Assembly (NCBI GenBank): GCA_902599335.1
Contig: CACKFA010000007.1
Coordinates: forward strand, 1 to 64,000
DNA: 64,000 nucleotides
Direction of reading: 5' to 3'
Origin: an uncultured Pelagibacteraceae bacterium
GTDB lineage: Bacteria; Pseudomonadota; Alphaproteobacteria; Pelagibacterales; Pelagibacteraceae
The notes under the pieces are model-generated. The model saw only the letters and a program-made list of their open reading frames with translations, was not told the origin of the DNA and made no database searches. Numbering within the stretch: the first letter of the stretch is position 1; each line of letters starts with the position of its first letter. Made by a program: the position numbers and the translations under genes. This document shows positions 33,167 to 41,606 of this stretch, piece by piece.

Positions 33167-34066
33167 CTATTTATTGATTTCAATATTACTACTATTTAAA
33201 GTTTTAGTTAAATATTTGTAACCTATTTTTGCGTATTCGAATGGGTTTGCTTTTGCAGGATCTTGTTCCGCCTCTACTACCAACCATCCAGAATAATTTT
33301 TTTTCTTCATTACATCAAATAATGGCTTGTAATCAATACATCCATCACCAGGAACTGTAAATGCACCCTCTAAAAATGCTCCTCTAAAACTTAAATCTTC
33401 TTTTAAAGATTTTTCTAAAACATCTTTTCTAATATCTTTACAATGCACATGAATTAATCTTTCACTAAAGTCGTTTAATATTTTTAAAGAGTCCCCTTGA
33501 GCAAACAACATGTGACCAGTATCTAATGTAAGTTTTACACTATCATGAGTGTTCTCAAGCAATCTTACTGTATCTTCTTCAGTCTCTATTACAGTGCCCA
33601 TGTGATGATGATAAGCTAACGGCATACCCTCGTCTTCAAGATACTTGCCCATCTCTGAAATTTTTTCATAGTATTTTTTTGATTCTTCAAGATCCATTTG
33701 AGGTCTTGTAGACAATTTTCGATCTGGATCTCCTTGAATTGAACCAGAAACTTCAGCAAAAACCATACAAGGTGAATTACAATCTTTAAAAAGTTTCAGC
33801 TGATCTTGAATTAAATCTTTTTCTTCGTCAATACTATTTGTTCTTAAATTAGCTCCATACCAACCTGAGCAAAGATTTAGACTAAATTCTTTAAGTTTAG
33901 GGATTAATTCTTCTGATTTTTTTGGAAATTTACCACCAGACTCAATTCCAATAAATCCTGCCTGACTAGCTTCTGACAAACATTGTTCTAAAGAAGTATC
34001 ACCACCCAATTCAGGCATATCATCGTTACTCCATGCAATTGGTGCTATTCCTAATTTTACTGACAT
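33167..34066 (-). CDS. iolE: Myo-inosose-2 dehydratase IolE
   Basis: The 299-residue TIM-barrel protein matches IolE closely. The opening VKLGIAPIAWSNDDMPELGG, SEASQAGFIGIESGGKFPK, LAYHHHMGTVIETEEDTVRLLEN (metal His), LTLDTGHMLFAQGD, HVHCKDIRKDVL and VPGDGCIDYKPLFDVM are family hallmarks. IolE removes water from 2-keto-myo-inositol to give the trihydroxycyclohexane-dione that IolD opens. It is divergent from iolG, with a 135-base spacer that holds a long inverted repeat. Confidence 0.92.
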   Translation of the reverse strand: MSVKLGIAPIAWSNDDMPELGGDTSLEQCLSEASQAGFIGIESGGKFPKKSEELIPKLKEFSLNLCSGWYGANLRTNSIDEEKDLIQDQLKLFKDCNSPCMVFAEVSGSIQGDPDRKLSTRPQMDLEESKKYYEKISEMGKYLEDEGMPLAYHHHMGTVIETEEDTVRLLENTHDSVKLTLDTGHMLFAQGDSLKILNDFSERLIHVHCKDIRKDVLEKSLKEDLSFRGAFLEGAFTVPGDGCIDYKPLFDVMKKKNYSGWLVVEAEQDPAKANPFEYAKIGYKYLTKTLNSSNIEINK

Positions 34067-34085
34067 AAAATTTATTAAAAAGTTA

Positions 34086-34172
34086 AAACATTTTTAAATG
34101 ATGATGTTATGTGCATCAAGAAAATTATATTTTTAATTAGTGTTTAATTCATCATTAAAAATGTTTCTTGAT
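34086..34172. promoter_or_regulatory. Long inverted repeat between divergent iolE and iolG
   Basis: AAACATTTTTAAATGATGA (34086-34104) is complementary to TCATCATTAAAAATGTTT (34149-34166) with one bulged base. A second pair, ATCAAGAAA (34115-34123) and TTTCTTGAT (34164-34172), interleaves with it, and TGATG/CATCA arms lie between. The arrangement suggests two operator sites that a dimeric repressor could bridge across both promoters. Confidence 0.65.
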
Positions 34173-34201
34173 TTTGTTTTTTAATTCTGTTCTATATTCT
34201 T

Positions 34202-35203
34202 ATGATTAACTTTTCGTTAATGGGAGCAGGACGGATTGGAAAAATGCATGCTAAATTTATTGCTGCACATCCAAAAGCAAAATTAAAATACACATACGAC
34301 ATTAATTCTGAATTCGCTGAAGAAGTAGCAAAATCAACAGGATGCTCAATTGCTTCTTCACCAGAGGGAGCAATTAATGCGGATGACGTAGATGCAGTTC
34401 TTATAGCTTCTGCTACTCCAACTCATACTCAATTTATTACAATGGCAGCAAAAGCAGGAAAAGCAATTTTTTGTGAAAAACCAATTGATTTAGATATCAA
34501 TAAAGTAAATGAGTGCATGGAAAATATTAAAGGAACAAACGTTCCTATTCAAATTGGCTTTAACAGAAGGTTTGATGCAAGTCATGCAAAGGCACAGCAA
34601 GCAAGGGTAAAAAAGGAAATTGGTGAATTGGAAATGGTTGTTATTACTAGTAGAGATCCTGAGCCTCCTGGAATTGACTATTTAAGAGCTGCTGGTGGAT
34701 TTTTTCGAGATACTACTATTCATGATTTTGATTTAACTAGATTTATATTAGGTAATGATCCTATAGTTCAAGTATCAGCATTTGGAGGTGCTTTATTTGA
34801 TAAAAATTCACAACAAGTAAAAGATCTGGACACCGCTATGTTTATTTTAAAATCAAAAAATGGTGTTTTAATTCATATTAACAACTCTCGACGAGCAGTT
34901 TATGGGTATGATCAAAGAGTTGAGGTATTTGGTAGTAATGGAATGGTAATCTCTGATAATCAAACTCCTACTTCTTTAGAAAGATACACAAGCACATCAA
35001 CAAATGAAAAAGAACCTATACATTTTTTTTTTATTGAAAGATATGAACAAGCTTACAGAGATCAATTTAATGAATTTGTAAAATGCGTTGAGAATAAAAC
35101 AAAACCATTAGTAGGATTTGAGGATGGAAGAAACGCTTTGATTATAGCTAATGCAGCATATGAATCCTTTGAAAGTGGTAAAGTAATAGATATAAAATTC
35201 TAA
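34202..35203 (+). CDS. iolG: Inositol 2-dehydrogenase IolG
   Basis: The 333-residue Gfo/Idh/MocA enzyme has FSLMGAGRIGKMHAKFIAAHP (NAD site), AIFCEKPIDLDI (catalytic Lys, about 97), and the inositol dehydrogenase hallmark GGFFRDTTIHDFDLTRFILGNDP with the catalytic Asp/His. It oxidises myo-inositol at C2 to 2-keto-myo-inositol. It is followed 1 base later by an SDR gene and then an aldo/keto reductase. IolG paralogues acting on scyllo- or D-chiro-inositol cannot be excluded. Confidence 0.9.
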   Translation: MINFSLMGAGRIGKMHAKFIAAHPKAKLKYTYDINSEFAEEVAKSTGCSIASSPEGAINADDVDAVLIASATPTHTQFITMAAKAGKAIFCEKPIDLDINKVNECMENIKGTNVPIQIGFNRRFDASHAKAQQARVKKEIGELEMVVITSRDPEPPGIDYLRAAGGFFRDTTIHDFDLTRFILGNDPIVQVSAFGGALFDKNSQQVKDLDTAMFILKSKNGVLIHINNSRRAVYGYDQRVEVFGSNGMVISDNQTPTSLERYTSTSTNEKEPIHFFFIERYEQAYRDQFNEFVKCVENKTKPLVGFEDGRNALIIANAAYESFESGKVIDIKF

Positions 35204-35204
35204 T

Positions 35205-36059
35205 ATGTCTAATAAATATATATCTGAACAATCTAACCAATTTAAAAACAAAATAATAATTGTAACAGGAAGCACCCAAGGGAGTGGAGCTGAGACTGCA
35301 AAATTACTAGCAAACAGAGGTGCTAAAGGAATAACTATCTGTGGAAGAAATAATAAAAATGGAAACAAAGTAAAATCTGAAATAGAAAGTATAGGTGCAG
35401 AATGCCTATACGTTCAAGCAGATTTAGAAAAACTTGAAGACTGTAAAAAAATAGTTTCTGAAACTGATAAAAAATTTAGCACAGTAGATTCTTTTATAAA
35501 TGTTGCAGCTTTTACTGAAAGAGGAACGATCTTAAGCACAACAGAGGAAAATTATGATAAAAATTTTAATGTAAATGTAAAAGCTCCTCTTTTTATGATG
35601 CAAGATGTTATAAAAATAATGATCAGAGATAAAAAAAAAGGAACTATAGCTCATATTTTATCAATGGCTGGATACAGTGGTATGCCTTTCTTGACTGCTT
35701 ACAGCTCTTCTAAAGCAGCATTAGCAGTAATGATTAAAAATGTTGCTAATTCAGTTTCTGGTCATCAAATAAGAGTGAATGGTGTAAATCTAGGTTGGAC
35801 AGATACACCAGCGGAAACAGTAATTCAGAAAAAATTTCACAACGCAGATGATAATTGGTTAAAAAAAGCTGAATCAAAAGTTCCTTTTAAAAGATTAAAC
35901 AAACCTTTGGATGTTGCAAAGATATTGGCATTCTTGTGCTCAGATGAGTCAGGAATTATGACTGGCAGTATTGTTGATTTTGATCAGACAGTTGCAGGAT
36001 GGCATTCTTATTCAGCATATGACACCAAGGTATTAGATGATAGTATTTTAGGTGAGTGA
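35205..36059 (+). CDS. SDR family oxidoreductase
   Basis: The 284-residue SDR has GSTQGSGAETAKLL (about 19-32; the usual G-x-x-x-G-x-G is present), a diverged NVAA at the NNAG position, HILSMAGYSG (Ser), YSSSKAA (Tyr/Lys), and a long C-terminal tail (DQTVAGWHSYSAYDTKVLDDSILG). Tails like this are seen in polyol and keto-cyclitol SDRs. It is in operon with iolG and the aldo/keto reductase, so a stereo-inverting second oxidation or reduction of an inositol isomer is plausible. Confidence 0.82.
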   Translation: MSNKYISEQSNQFKNKIIIVTGSTQGSGAETAKLLANRGAKGITICGRNNKNGNKVKSEIESIGAECLYVQADLEKLEDCKKIVSETDKKFSTVDSFINVAAFTERGTILSTTEENYDKNFNVNVKAPLFMMQDVIKIMIRDKKKGTIAHILSMAGYSGMPFLTAYSSSKAALAVMIKNVANSVSGHQIRVNGVNLGWTDTPAETVIQKKFHNADDNWLKKAESKVPFKRLNKPLDVAKILAFLCSDESGIMTGSIVDFDQTVAGWHSYSAYDTKVLDDSILGE

Positions 36060-36078
36060 ACCTAATTAAAATTAATTT

Positions 36079-37041
36079 GTGAAAAAAAATAAAATTAAAG
36101 ATACTGGTTTGGAAGTTACAGAATTAAGTTTTGGAACATCCTCTTTGGGGAGTATGCCAGATACTTATGGTTATGAAGTACCAGAACAAAGGGCTCAAGA
36201 AACGTTAAAAAGATTTTTTCAAGGTCCAGTAAATATGCTTGATACTTCAAGAAATTATGCAATGGGAGAAAGTGAAAAAAGGATTGGAATAGCAATAAAA
36301 GAAAATAAGGGTTGGCCAGAAAATTTTATCTTATCAACAAAAATTGATAGAAATATGGATACGCTAGTTCTTGATAAAAAAAGAACAAGAGAATCTATTG
36401 AAGAAAGTTTAAAAACTTTAAATGTAGATTCTGTGGATATTTTATTTCTTCATGATCCAGAATACGTAAAAGATGTAAATGATATCACTAAAAAAGATGG
36501 GGCATTGGATGAGTTATTTAAAATAAAAGAAGAGGGTTTAGCTAAGGCAGTTGGTTTAGCTATGGGAAAAATAAATATAATGTTTCCTCTTTTAAAAAAT
36601 TGGGACTTTGATGTGATAATTAATCATAACAGATATACTTTATTAAACAGAGAAGCAGATGAAATGTATAGCTATGCTCACAGTAAAAATATATCTATTT
36701 TTAATGCTGCTCCTTACGCTGGTGGTGTTTTAGCAAAAGGTCCAAGTAACTTTAAAAAAATAACTTATCAAGATGTTACAGAAGAGAAACTTGCACCTGC
36801 TAGAGAAATAGAAAAAGTTTGTAAAAAGTATAATGTTGAAATGGGTGCAGCTGCCTTACAGTTTTCAATGAAAGATAAAAGAATTACCTCTACTCTATGC
36901 GGTGTTACTAGTATTCAGAGTATTGAAAAAAACCTGTCTTGGGCTAAAACAAGTATCCCAGATGAATTTTGGAACGAAGTTTTAAAATTACCTTACTCAA
37001 GCAAAGATCCAGAATCTGAAAGAAAATATACACCTGGTTAA
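36079..37041 (+). CDS. Aldo/keto reductase
   Basis: The 320-residue protein starts at GTG 36079. It has the AKR barrel signatures: LDTSRNYAMGESEKRIG (catalytic Asp/Tyr), LSTKIDRN (Lys), and SVDILFLHDPEYV (His). It resembles D-threo-aldose 1-dehydrogenase / L-fucose dehydrogenase-type AKRs. It probably interconverts an aldose or keto-cyclitol. It ends a plus-strand run iolG, SDR, AKR. The next gene is a sugar-binding protein after a 140-base spacer with inverted repeats. Confidence 0.85.
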   Translation: MKKNKIKDTGLEVTELSFGTSSLGSMPDTYGYEVPEQRAQETLKRFFQGPVNMLDTSRNYAMGESEKRIGIAIKENKGWPENFILSTKIDRNMDTLVLDKKRTRESIEESLKTLNVDSVDILFLHDPEYVKDVNDITKKDGALDELFKIKEEGLAKAVGLAMGKINIMFPLLKNWDFDVIINHNRYTLLNREADEMYSYAHSKNISIFNAAPYAGGVLAKGPSNFKKITYQDVTEEKLAPAREIEKVCKKYNVEMGAAALQFSMKDKRITSTLCGVTSIQSIEKNLSWAKTSIPDEFWNEVLKLPYSSKDPESERKYTPG

Positions 37042-37091
37042 ATTTTAAAAAAATTATAAATAAGATAATCATATATTTATTTTGTTAATTT

Positions 37092-37142
37092 AATTATCAA
37101 CAATTTCCGGGGATAATTTTTAATTGTAATCAATTTTAAAAA
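37092..37142. promoter_or_regulatory. Two inverted repeats upstream of the sugar-binding protein gene
   Basis: AATTATC (37092-37098) and GATAATT (37112-37118) flank a GC-rich core (TTTCCGGGG) that stands out in AT-rich DNA. Directly after, TTTTTAATTG (37117-37126) and CAATTTTAAAAA (37131-37142) form an imperfect hairpin. One may be an operator, the other a leader hairpin. The gene starts at 37182 with a strong AAGGAGC Shine-Dalgarno. Confidence 0.4.
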
Positions 37143-37181
37143 TACATAATCTATCAAACATAAATTAAAAAAGGAGCATAA

Positions 37182-38426
37182 ATGAAAAAGGTTATTATCT
37201 CATTAATAATGATGTTTGGAATAATCTCTTCAACTTCATTTGCTGGTACTTTAGTGATAAATACAGATACATCTGATGCAGCACCAAAAGAAGCTTTTGA
37301 ATATATTATTAAAAAATTTGAAGAGGAAAATCCGGACGTCACAGTAAAATGGAATGTTTTTGACCATGAAGGTTACAAACAATCCATAAGAAATTTTTTA
37401 AACACTGATCCACCTGATGTTGCAAACTGGTATGCTGGAAATAGAATGTTACCATTTGTAAGAGCAGGTTTGTTTGAAGATGTCTCTGATATTTGGAAAG
37501 ACTCAGGCTGGGTAGACGGAAACCTTTCTGAAAATATGGAGCATGCTAAAAAATCTATGACGATTGGTGGTAAGCAATGGGGTATTCCTTACACTTATTA
37601 TCAGTGGGGCGTGTATTACAGGAAAGATTTATTTACAGCAAATGGAATATCGGTACCAAAAACATGGGATGATTTTGTAGCTGCATGCGCTACGTTAAAA
37701 GCTGCAGGTATTACACCTATTACAATTGGATCAAAGTATCTTTGGACAACAGCTGGTGTTTTTGATTATTTAAATCTTAGAACAAATGGCTATGAATTCC
37801 ATATGGATTTAACACTAGGTAAAGTTCCTTACACAGATCCAAAAGTGCAAGCAGTATTTGATAAATGGGATGAGCTTGTAAAGCCTGGTTACTTCTTAGA
37901 AAATCATGCAGCACTTAGTTGGCAAGAAGCTTTAACTCCTATGGTGAACGGTGAAGCAGCAATGTATGTGATGGGTAACTTTGCTGTTGCTCCTTTAAAA
38001 GAGGCTGGCTTAAGAGATTCTAATTTAGGTTTCTTCCAGTTCCCTGAAATCACACCAGGTATCCCAATGGCTGAAGAAGCACCTACGGATACTGTGCATA
38101 TACCTTCTAAGGCTAAAAATAAAACTGATGCTAAGCGTTTCTTAATATTTATGTCTCGAGCAGATGTGCAAGAAGAGATCAATAAAATATTAGGTCAACT
38201 TCCTATTAACAAGAACTCTAGTGTTAAAAAGGGAGATCCATTCTTAAAAGCAGGATTAAATATGCTAAATAATGCTTATGCAATGGCGCAATTCTACGAT
38301 AGAGATGCTCCAGCTCAAATGGCATCAGAGGGTATGAAAGGCTTTCAAGAATATATGTCTAATCCTGACAGAAGACAAAAAATCTTAGAAAGATTAGAAA
38401 AAGTACGTCAAAAAGTTTATAAATAA
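37182..38426 (+). CDS. Sugar ABC transporter substrate-binding protein (family 1)
   Basis: The 414-residue protein has a Sec signal (cleavage after SFA, about residue 21) and the extracellular-solute-binding family 1 fold: IIKKFEEENPDVTVKWNVFDHEGYKQSIRNFL, PPDVANWYAGNRMLPFVRAGLFEDV, WGIPYTYYQWGVYYRKDLFTANGISVPKTWDDF and DAKRFLIFMSRADVQ. It is the receptor for the two permeases downstream. With GH4 and GH1 glycosidases in the operon, the ligand is probably a short alpha- or beta-linked glycoside. Confidence 0.92.
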   Translation: MKKVIISLIMMFGIISSTSFAGTLVINTDTSDAAPKEAFEYIIKKFEEENPDVTVKWNVFDHEGYKQSIRNFLNTDPPDVANWYAGNRMLPFVRAGLFEDVSDIWKDSGWVDGNLSENMEHAKKSMTIGGKQWGIPYTYYQWGVYYRKDLFTANGISVPKTWDDFVAACATLKAAGITPITIGSKYLWTTAGVFDYLNLRTNGYEFHMDLTLGKVPYTDPKVQAVFDKWDELVKPGYFLENHAALSWQEALTPMVNGEAAMYVMGNFAVAPLKEAGLRDSNLGFFQFPEITPGIPMAEEAPTDTVHIPSKAKNKTDAKRFLIFMSRADVQEEINKILGQLPINKNSSVKKGDPFLKAGLNMLNNAYAMAQFYDRDAPAQMASEGMKGFQEYMSNPDRRQKILERLEKVRQKVYK

Positions 38427-38435
38427 ACTTTTAGC

Positions 38436-38467
38436 TTAACTGTGGGGCTTATTGGCCCCTCAGTTAA
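38436..38467 (+). terminator. Intercistronic hairpin after the binding-protein gene
   Basis: TTAACTG-T-GGGGC (38436-38448) pairs with GCCCC-T-CAGTTAA (38455-38467): a stem of 12 pairs with one T-T mismatch and a 6-base loop, 10 bases after the stop codon. It has no U-tract, so it is more likely an mRNA-stabilising or processing element than a full terminator. The permease gene starts at 38503. Confidence 0.8.
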
Positions 38468-38502
38468 AAATTCGATTTCATCAATTTTTAAAATATAATT
38501 AT

Positions 38503-39423
38503 ATGGAACTAAATAATTCAAAAGCTAAAAGAATTACTTGGTGGCAAAAAAATCAAGTTAAAATAAGCCCATGGATTTTTCTAGCTCCAGGATTAATATT
38601 TTTTTCCATTTATGTAATAGCCCCGATATTTGTATCTATTGGCATTTCTTTTTATCAATGGGATGGATTATCTCCATCTATATATGTTGGTCTTCAAAAT
38701 TACATTGAACTTTTAGATGATGAGTATTTTTATATTTCACTTTGGAACAATCTTAAATGGTTAATATTTTTTATGTTAGCAGTTCCTATTGGCTTAGGAC
38801 TAGCAATATTTTTAAATCAAATTGTTTTTGGAATTAGATTAATTAAATCTCTATTTTTTTTTCCATTTGTTATTTCTCAAGTAGTCATTGGACTTATTTT
38901 TACTTGGTTTTACCAACCAAATTATGGGGTTATTGCACCCTTTCTAAATTTAATTGGATTAGAAGGATTTTCAATTCTTGCAAATGAAAATACTGCAACT
39001 TATGGGATAATATTTGCAGGTCTATATCCACAAATTGCTTATTGTTTAATTTTATATTTAACAGGACTTAACAATATTAACCCTGAACAAATTGAGGCTG
39101 GGAGAATGGATGGTGCAAAAGGATTTCATTTATTTTGGAATATAGTGCTTCCTCAACTAAGGCACGCTACCTTTTTAGCAATTGTAGTAACTGTGATTGG
39201 TGCGCTTAGAAGTTTTGATATGGTGGCAATAATGACTCAAGGTGGACCTTATGGTTATTCAAATGTCTTAGCGTATTACATGTTTGAGCAAGCTTTAAGT
39301 GAATACGGTTACAGAATGGGATACGGGTCAGCGATAGCAACTGTTTTGTTTACAATAATGATGTTTTATATTTTATTTTTTATATACAGAATGTATCGAA
39401 ACGAGAGGGAGGATAATAACTAG
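38503..39423 (+). CDS. Sugar ABC transporter permease (MalF-type)
   Basis: I start at ATG 38503 (MELNNSKAKRITWW); the longer frame from TTG 38452 would begin inside the hairpin. The 306-residue protein has six membrane helices and the EAA loop NINPEQIEAGRMDGAKGFHLFWNIVLPQLRHA, which contacts the ATPase. It pairs with the second permease downstream. The ATPase of this system is probably the convergent gene at 43008-44084. Confidence 0.9.
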   Translation: MELNNSKAKRITWWQKNQVKISPWIFLAPGLIFFSIYVIAPIFVSIGISFYQWDGLSPSIYVGLQNYIELLDDEYFYISLWNNLKWLIFFMLAVPIGLGLAIFLNQIVFGIRLIKSLFFFPFVISQVVIGLIFTWFYQPNYGVIAPFLNLIGLEGFSILANENTATYGIIFAGLYPQIAYCLILYLTGLNNINPEQIEAGRMDGAKGFHLFWNIVLPQLRHATFLAIVVTVIGALRSFDMVAIMTQGGPYGYSNVLAYYMFEQALSEYGYRMGYGSAIATVLFTIMMFYILFFIYRMYRNEREDNN

Positions 39424-40275
39424 ATGTTCCCTACTCCAATTCATCAAAAACCAATCGTAAATCAATATATTTATAAAATATTTTTACCTATCTCATTAAT
39501 TATTTGGTTGATACCGATTTTTGGTATTTTAATGACATCAATAAGAGGTTTAGGAGATATTACTGCTGGAAATATGTGGGGAACACCAAGTGAATTTTTA
39601 CTTTTTTCAAATTTATACGATGTTTTCACTAACACTCCAATGATCAAATACACTCTAAATAGTTTTAAAGTAACTATACCAACAATGTTAGGAGCGGTTG
39701 CTTTAAGTTGTATGACCGGCTTTGCTCTTGCGAATTATAAGTTTAAGACAAATTTAATAATATTTTTTATTTTTATAGCTGGAAACTTTGTTCCATTTCA
39801 AATTTTAATGATACCGGTTAGAGATCTGACTTTTAAAATTGGTCTATACAACACTATTACAGGATTGGTTTTATTTCATGTAGCTTTTCAAACAGGTTTT
39901 TGCACACTTTTTATGAGAAATTTTATTAAAGCGTTACCTCAAGAGCTTATCGAGGCTGCGAGAATGGATGGAGCATCTGAATTTAGAATATTTTGGAAGA
40001 TAATATTACCTTTGACTAGACCAGCTATAGCAGCACTGTGTGTTTTAATTTTTACATTTATATGGAACGATTATTTTTGGGCAACCGTCTTAATACAAGG
40101 TGATCATGCGATGCCAATTACTGCTGGATTAAAATCATTAAATGGTCAATGGATTACAGCTTATCACTTGCTATCAACTGGATCTATTGTTGCTGCGATA
40201 CCTCCTGTTATTATGTTTTTTTTAATGCAAAAACATTTTATTGCTGGATTAACTCTTGGAGCAACTAAAGGTTAA
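39424..40275 (+). CDS. Sugar ABC transporter permease (MalG-type)
   Basis: The 283-residue protein has six helices and the EAA loop ALPQELIEAARMDGASEFRIFWKIILPLTRPA. The start abuts the upstream permease stop (TAG-ATG), so translation is coupled. It is the second membrane subunit of the importer. It is followed after 1 base by the GH4 gene. Confidence 0.92.
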   Translation: MFPTPIHQKPIVNQYIYKIFLPISLIIWLIPIFGILMTSIRGLGDITAGNMWGTPSEFLLFSNLYDVFTNTPMIKYTLNSFKVTIPTMLGAVALSCMTGFALANYKFKTNLIIFFIFIAGNFVPFQILMIPVRDLTFKIGLYNTITGLVLFHVAFQTGFCTLFMRNFIKALPQELIEAARMDGASEFRIFWKIILPLTRPAIAALCVLIFTFIWNDYFWATVLIQGDHAMPITAGLKSLNGQWITAYHLLSTGSIVAAIPPVIMFFLMQKHFIAGLTLGATKG

Positions 40276-40276
40276 T

Positions 40277-41605
40277 ATGATTAAAGTAACTTTTATTGGA
40301 GCAGGAAGCACTGTATTTATGAAAAATATACTTACAGATATTCTTCTTGAAAAAAAATTCAGTAACTGTGAAATAGTTTTGCAAGATATTGATGATAGAA
40401 GATTAAAAACATCAAATTTGGTTGCAGAAAAAGTTGCAAAATCAATAGGTGCAAATCCGAGGATTATAATCGAAAAAAATCAAAAAAAAGCACTTAGTAG
40501 AGCTGACTTTGTAATATTAATGTTTCAAATAGGTGGTTATGAGCCCTCTACAGTTATTGATTTTGAAATTCCGGCAAAGTATGGACTAAAACAAACTATT
40601 GGTGACACTTTAGGAATAGGTGGGATCATGAGAGGATTGAGAACTGTCCCCGCTTTATTGTCAGTTGCAAAAGATATGAATGAAGTTTGTCCAAGCGCAA
40701 CTATGTTGCAGTATGTTAATCCTATGGCAATTAATTGTTTAGCATTGTCTAAATTTGCACCTGAGCTTAAATATGTTGGACTTTGTCATTCTGTACAAGG
40801 AACTGCTGAAGATTTAGCAAAAGATATTGGCGAGGATATAAAAAACATTAGTTATGAATGTTCAGGTATCAATCATATGTCTTTTTATACTAAATTTGAA
40901 AAAATTAATCCTGATGGAAAAAAAGAAAATCTTTATCCTAAAATTTTTAAAGCTGGAAAAGAAAAAACATTTGGTACCAATTGGGATGGATGCACAAACG
41001 AAGTTAGATATAAAGTTTTAGAAAAATTTGGATATTTTGTTACTGAGTCATCCGAACACTTTGCAGAATATACTCCTTGGTTTATTAAAAATAACAGAGA
41101 GGACTTATTAAGTGAATTCAATATTCCAATTAATGAATATATTCGAAGGTGCAAAAAACAAATTAAAGAGTGGGATCAACAAGAGCAAAATTTATTAGAT
41201 GGAGAAAAATTTGTTTGTGAGAAATCTTTAGAGTATGCTTCACGGATAATTGTATCAATTGTTGACGGAAAAGAAGACACAGTTAATGGAAATGTTTTGA
41301 ATAATAAGTTAATTTCTAATTTACCAGATGATTGTTGTGTTGAAGTACCATGTAAAATAAATAATGAAGGAATTAACCCTCAAAAAGTTGGGGATTTACC
41401 TATGCATTTAGCAAACCTAATGAAAACTAATATAAATGTACAACAATTAACTGTTGAAGCTTTAAGAAGCAAAAAGAAAGATGCCATTTATCATGCAGCT
41501 ATGTTGGATCCACTTACTTCTTCTTTATTAAGTTTAGATCAAATAAGTTCTATGGTAGATGAGTTGTTAATAGCTCACAAAAATTGGATACCCGTATTTA
41601 ATTAA
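40277..41605 (+). CDS. GH4 family alpha-glucosidase/alpha-galactosidase (NAD- and Mn-dependent)
   Basis: I start at ATG 40277 (MIKVTFIGAGST) since the in-frame upstream start at 40256 lies inside the permease gene. The 442-residue enzyme has the GH4 NAD site FIGAGSTVFMKNILTDILL, VNPMAINCLAL, GLCHSVQGTAEDLA (the metal-binding Cys/His of the family, here C in GLCHS) and GINHMSFYTKFE. GH4 enzymes oxidise C3 of the sugar to split the glycoside bond. The match is nearest to alpha-glycosidases of the MelA type. It acts in the cytosol after import. Confidence 0.87.
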   Translation: MIKVTFIGAGSTVFMKNILTDILLEKKFSNCEIVLQDIDDRRLKTSNLVAEKVAKSIGANPRIIIEKNQKKALSRADFVILMFQIGGYEPSTVIDFEIPAKYGLKQTIGDTLGIGGIMRGLRTVPALLSVAKDMNEVCPSATMLQYVNPMAINCLALSKFAPELKYVGLCHSVQGTAEDLAKDIGEDIKNISYECSGINHMSFYTKFEKINPDGKKENLYPKIFKAGKEKTFGTNWDGCTNEVRYKVLEKFGYFVTESSEHFAEYTPWFIKNNREDLLSEFNIPINEYIRRCKKQIKEWDQQEQNLLDGEKFVCEKSLEYASRIIVSIVDGKEDTVNGNVLNNKLISNLPDDCCVEVPCKINNEGINPQKVGDLPMHLANLMKTNINVQQLTVEALRSKKKDAIYHAAMLDPLTSSLLSLDQISSMVDELLIAHKNWIPVFN

Positions 41606-41606
41606 T

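Noticed and set aside
38452-38502. Longer N-terminus of the MalF-type permease from a TTG
   Set aside because: The extra codons fall within a hairpin and encode no conserved sequence, and an ATG at 38503 precedes the first conserved residues.
40256-40276. Earlier start of the GH4 gene inside the permease gene
   Set aside because: The NAD-binding beta strand (MIKVTFIGAGS) normally begins at or near the first residue, which fits the ATG at 40277.
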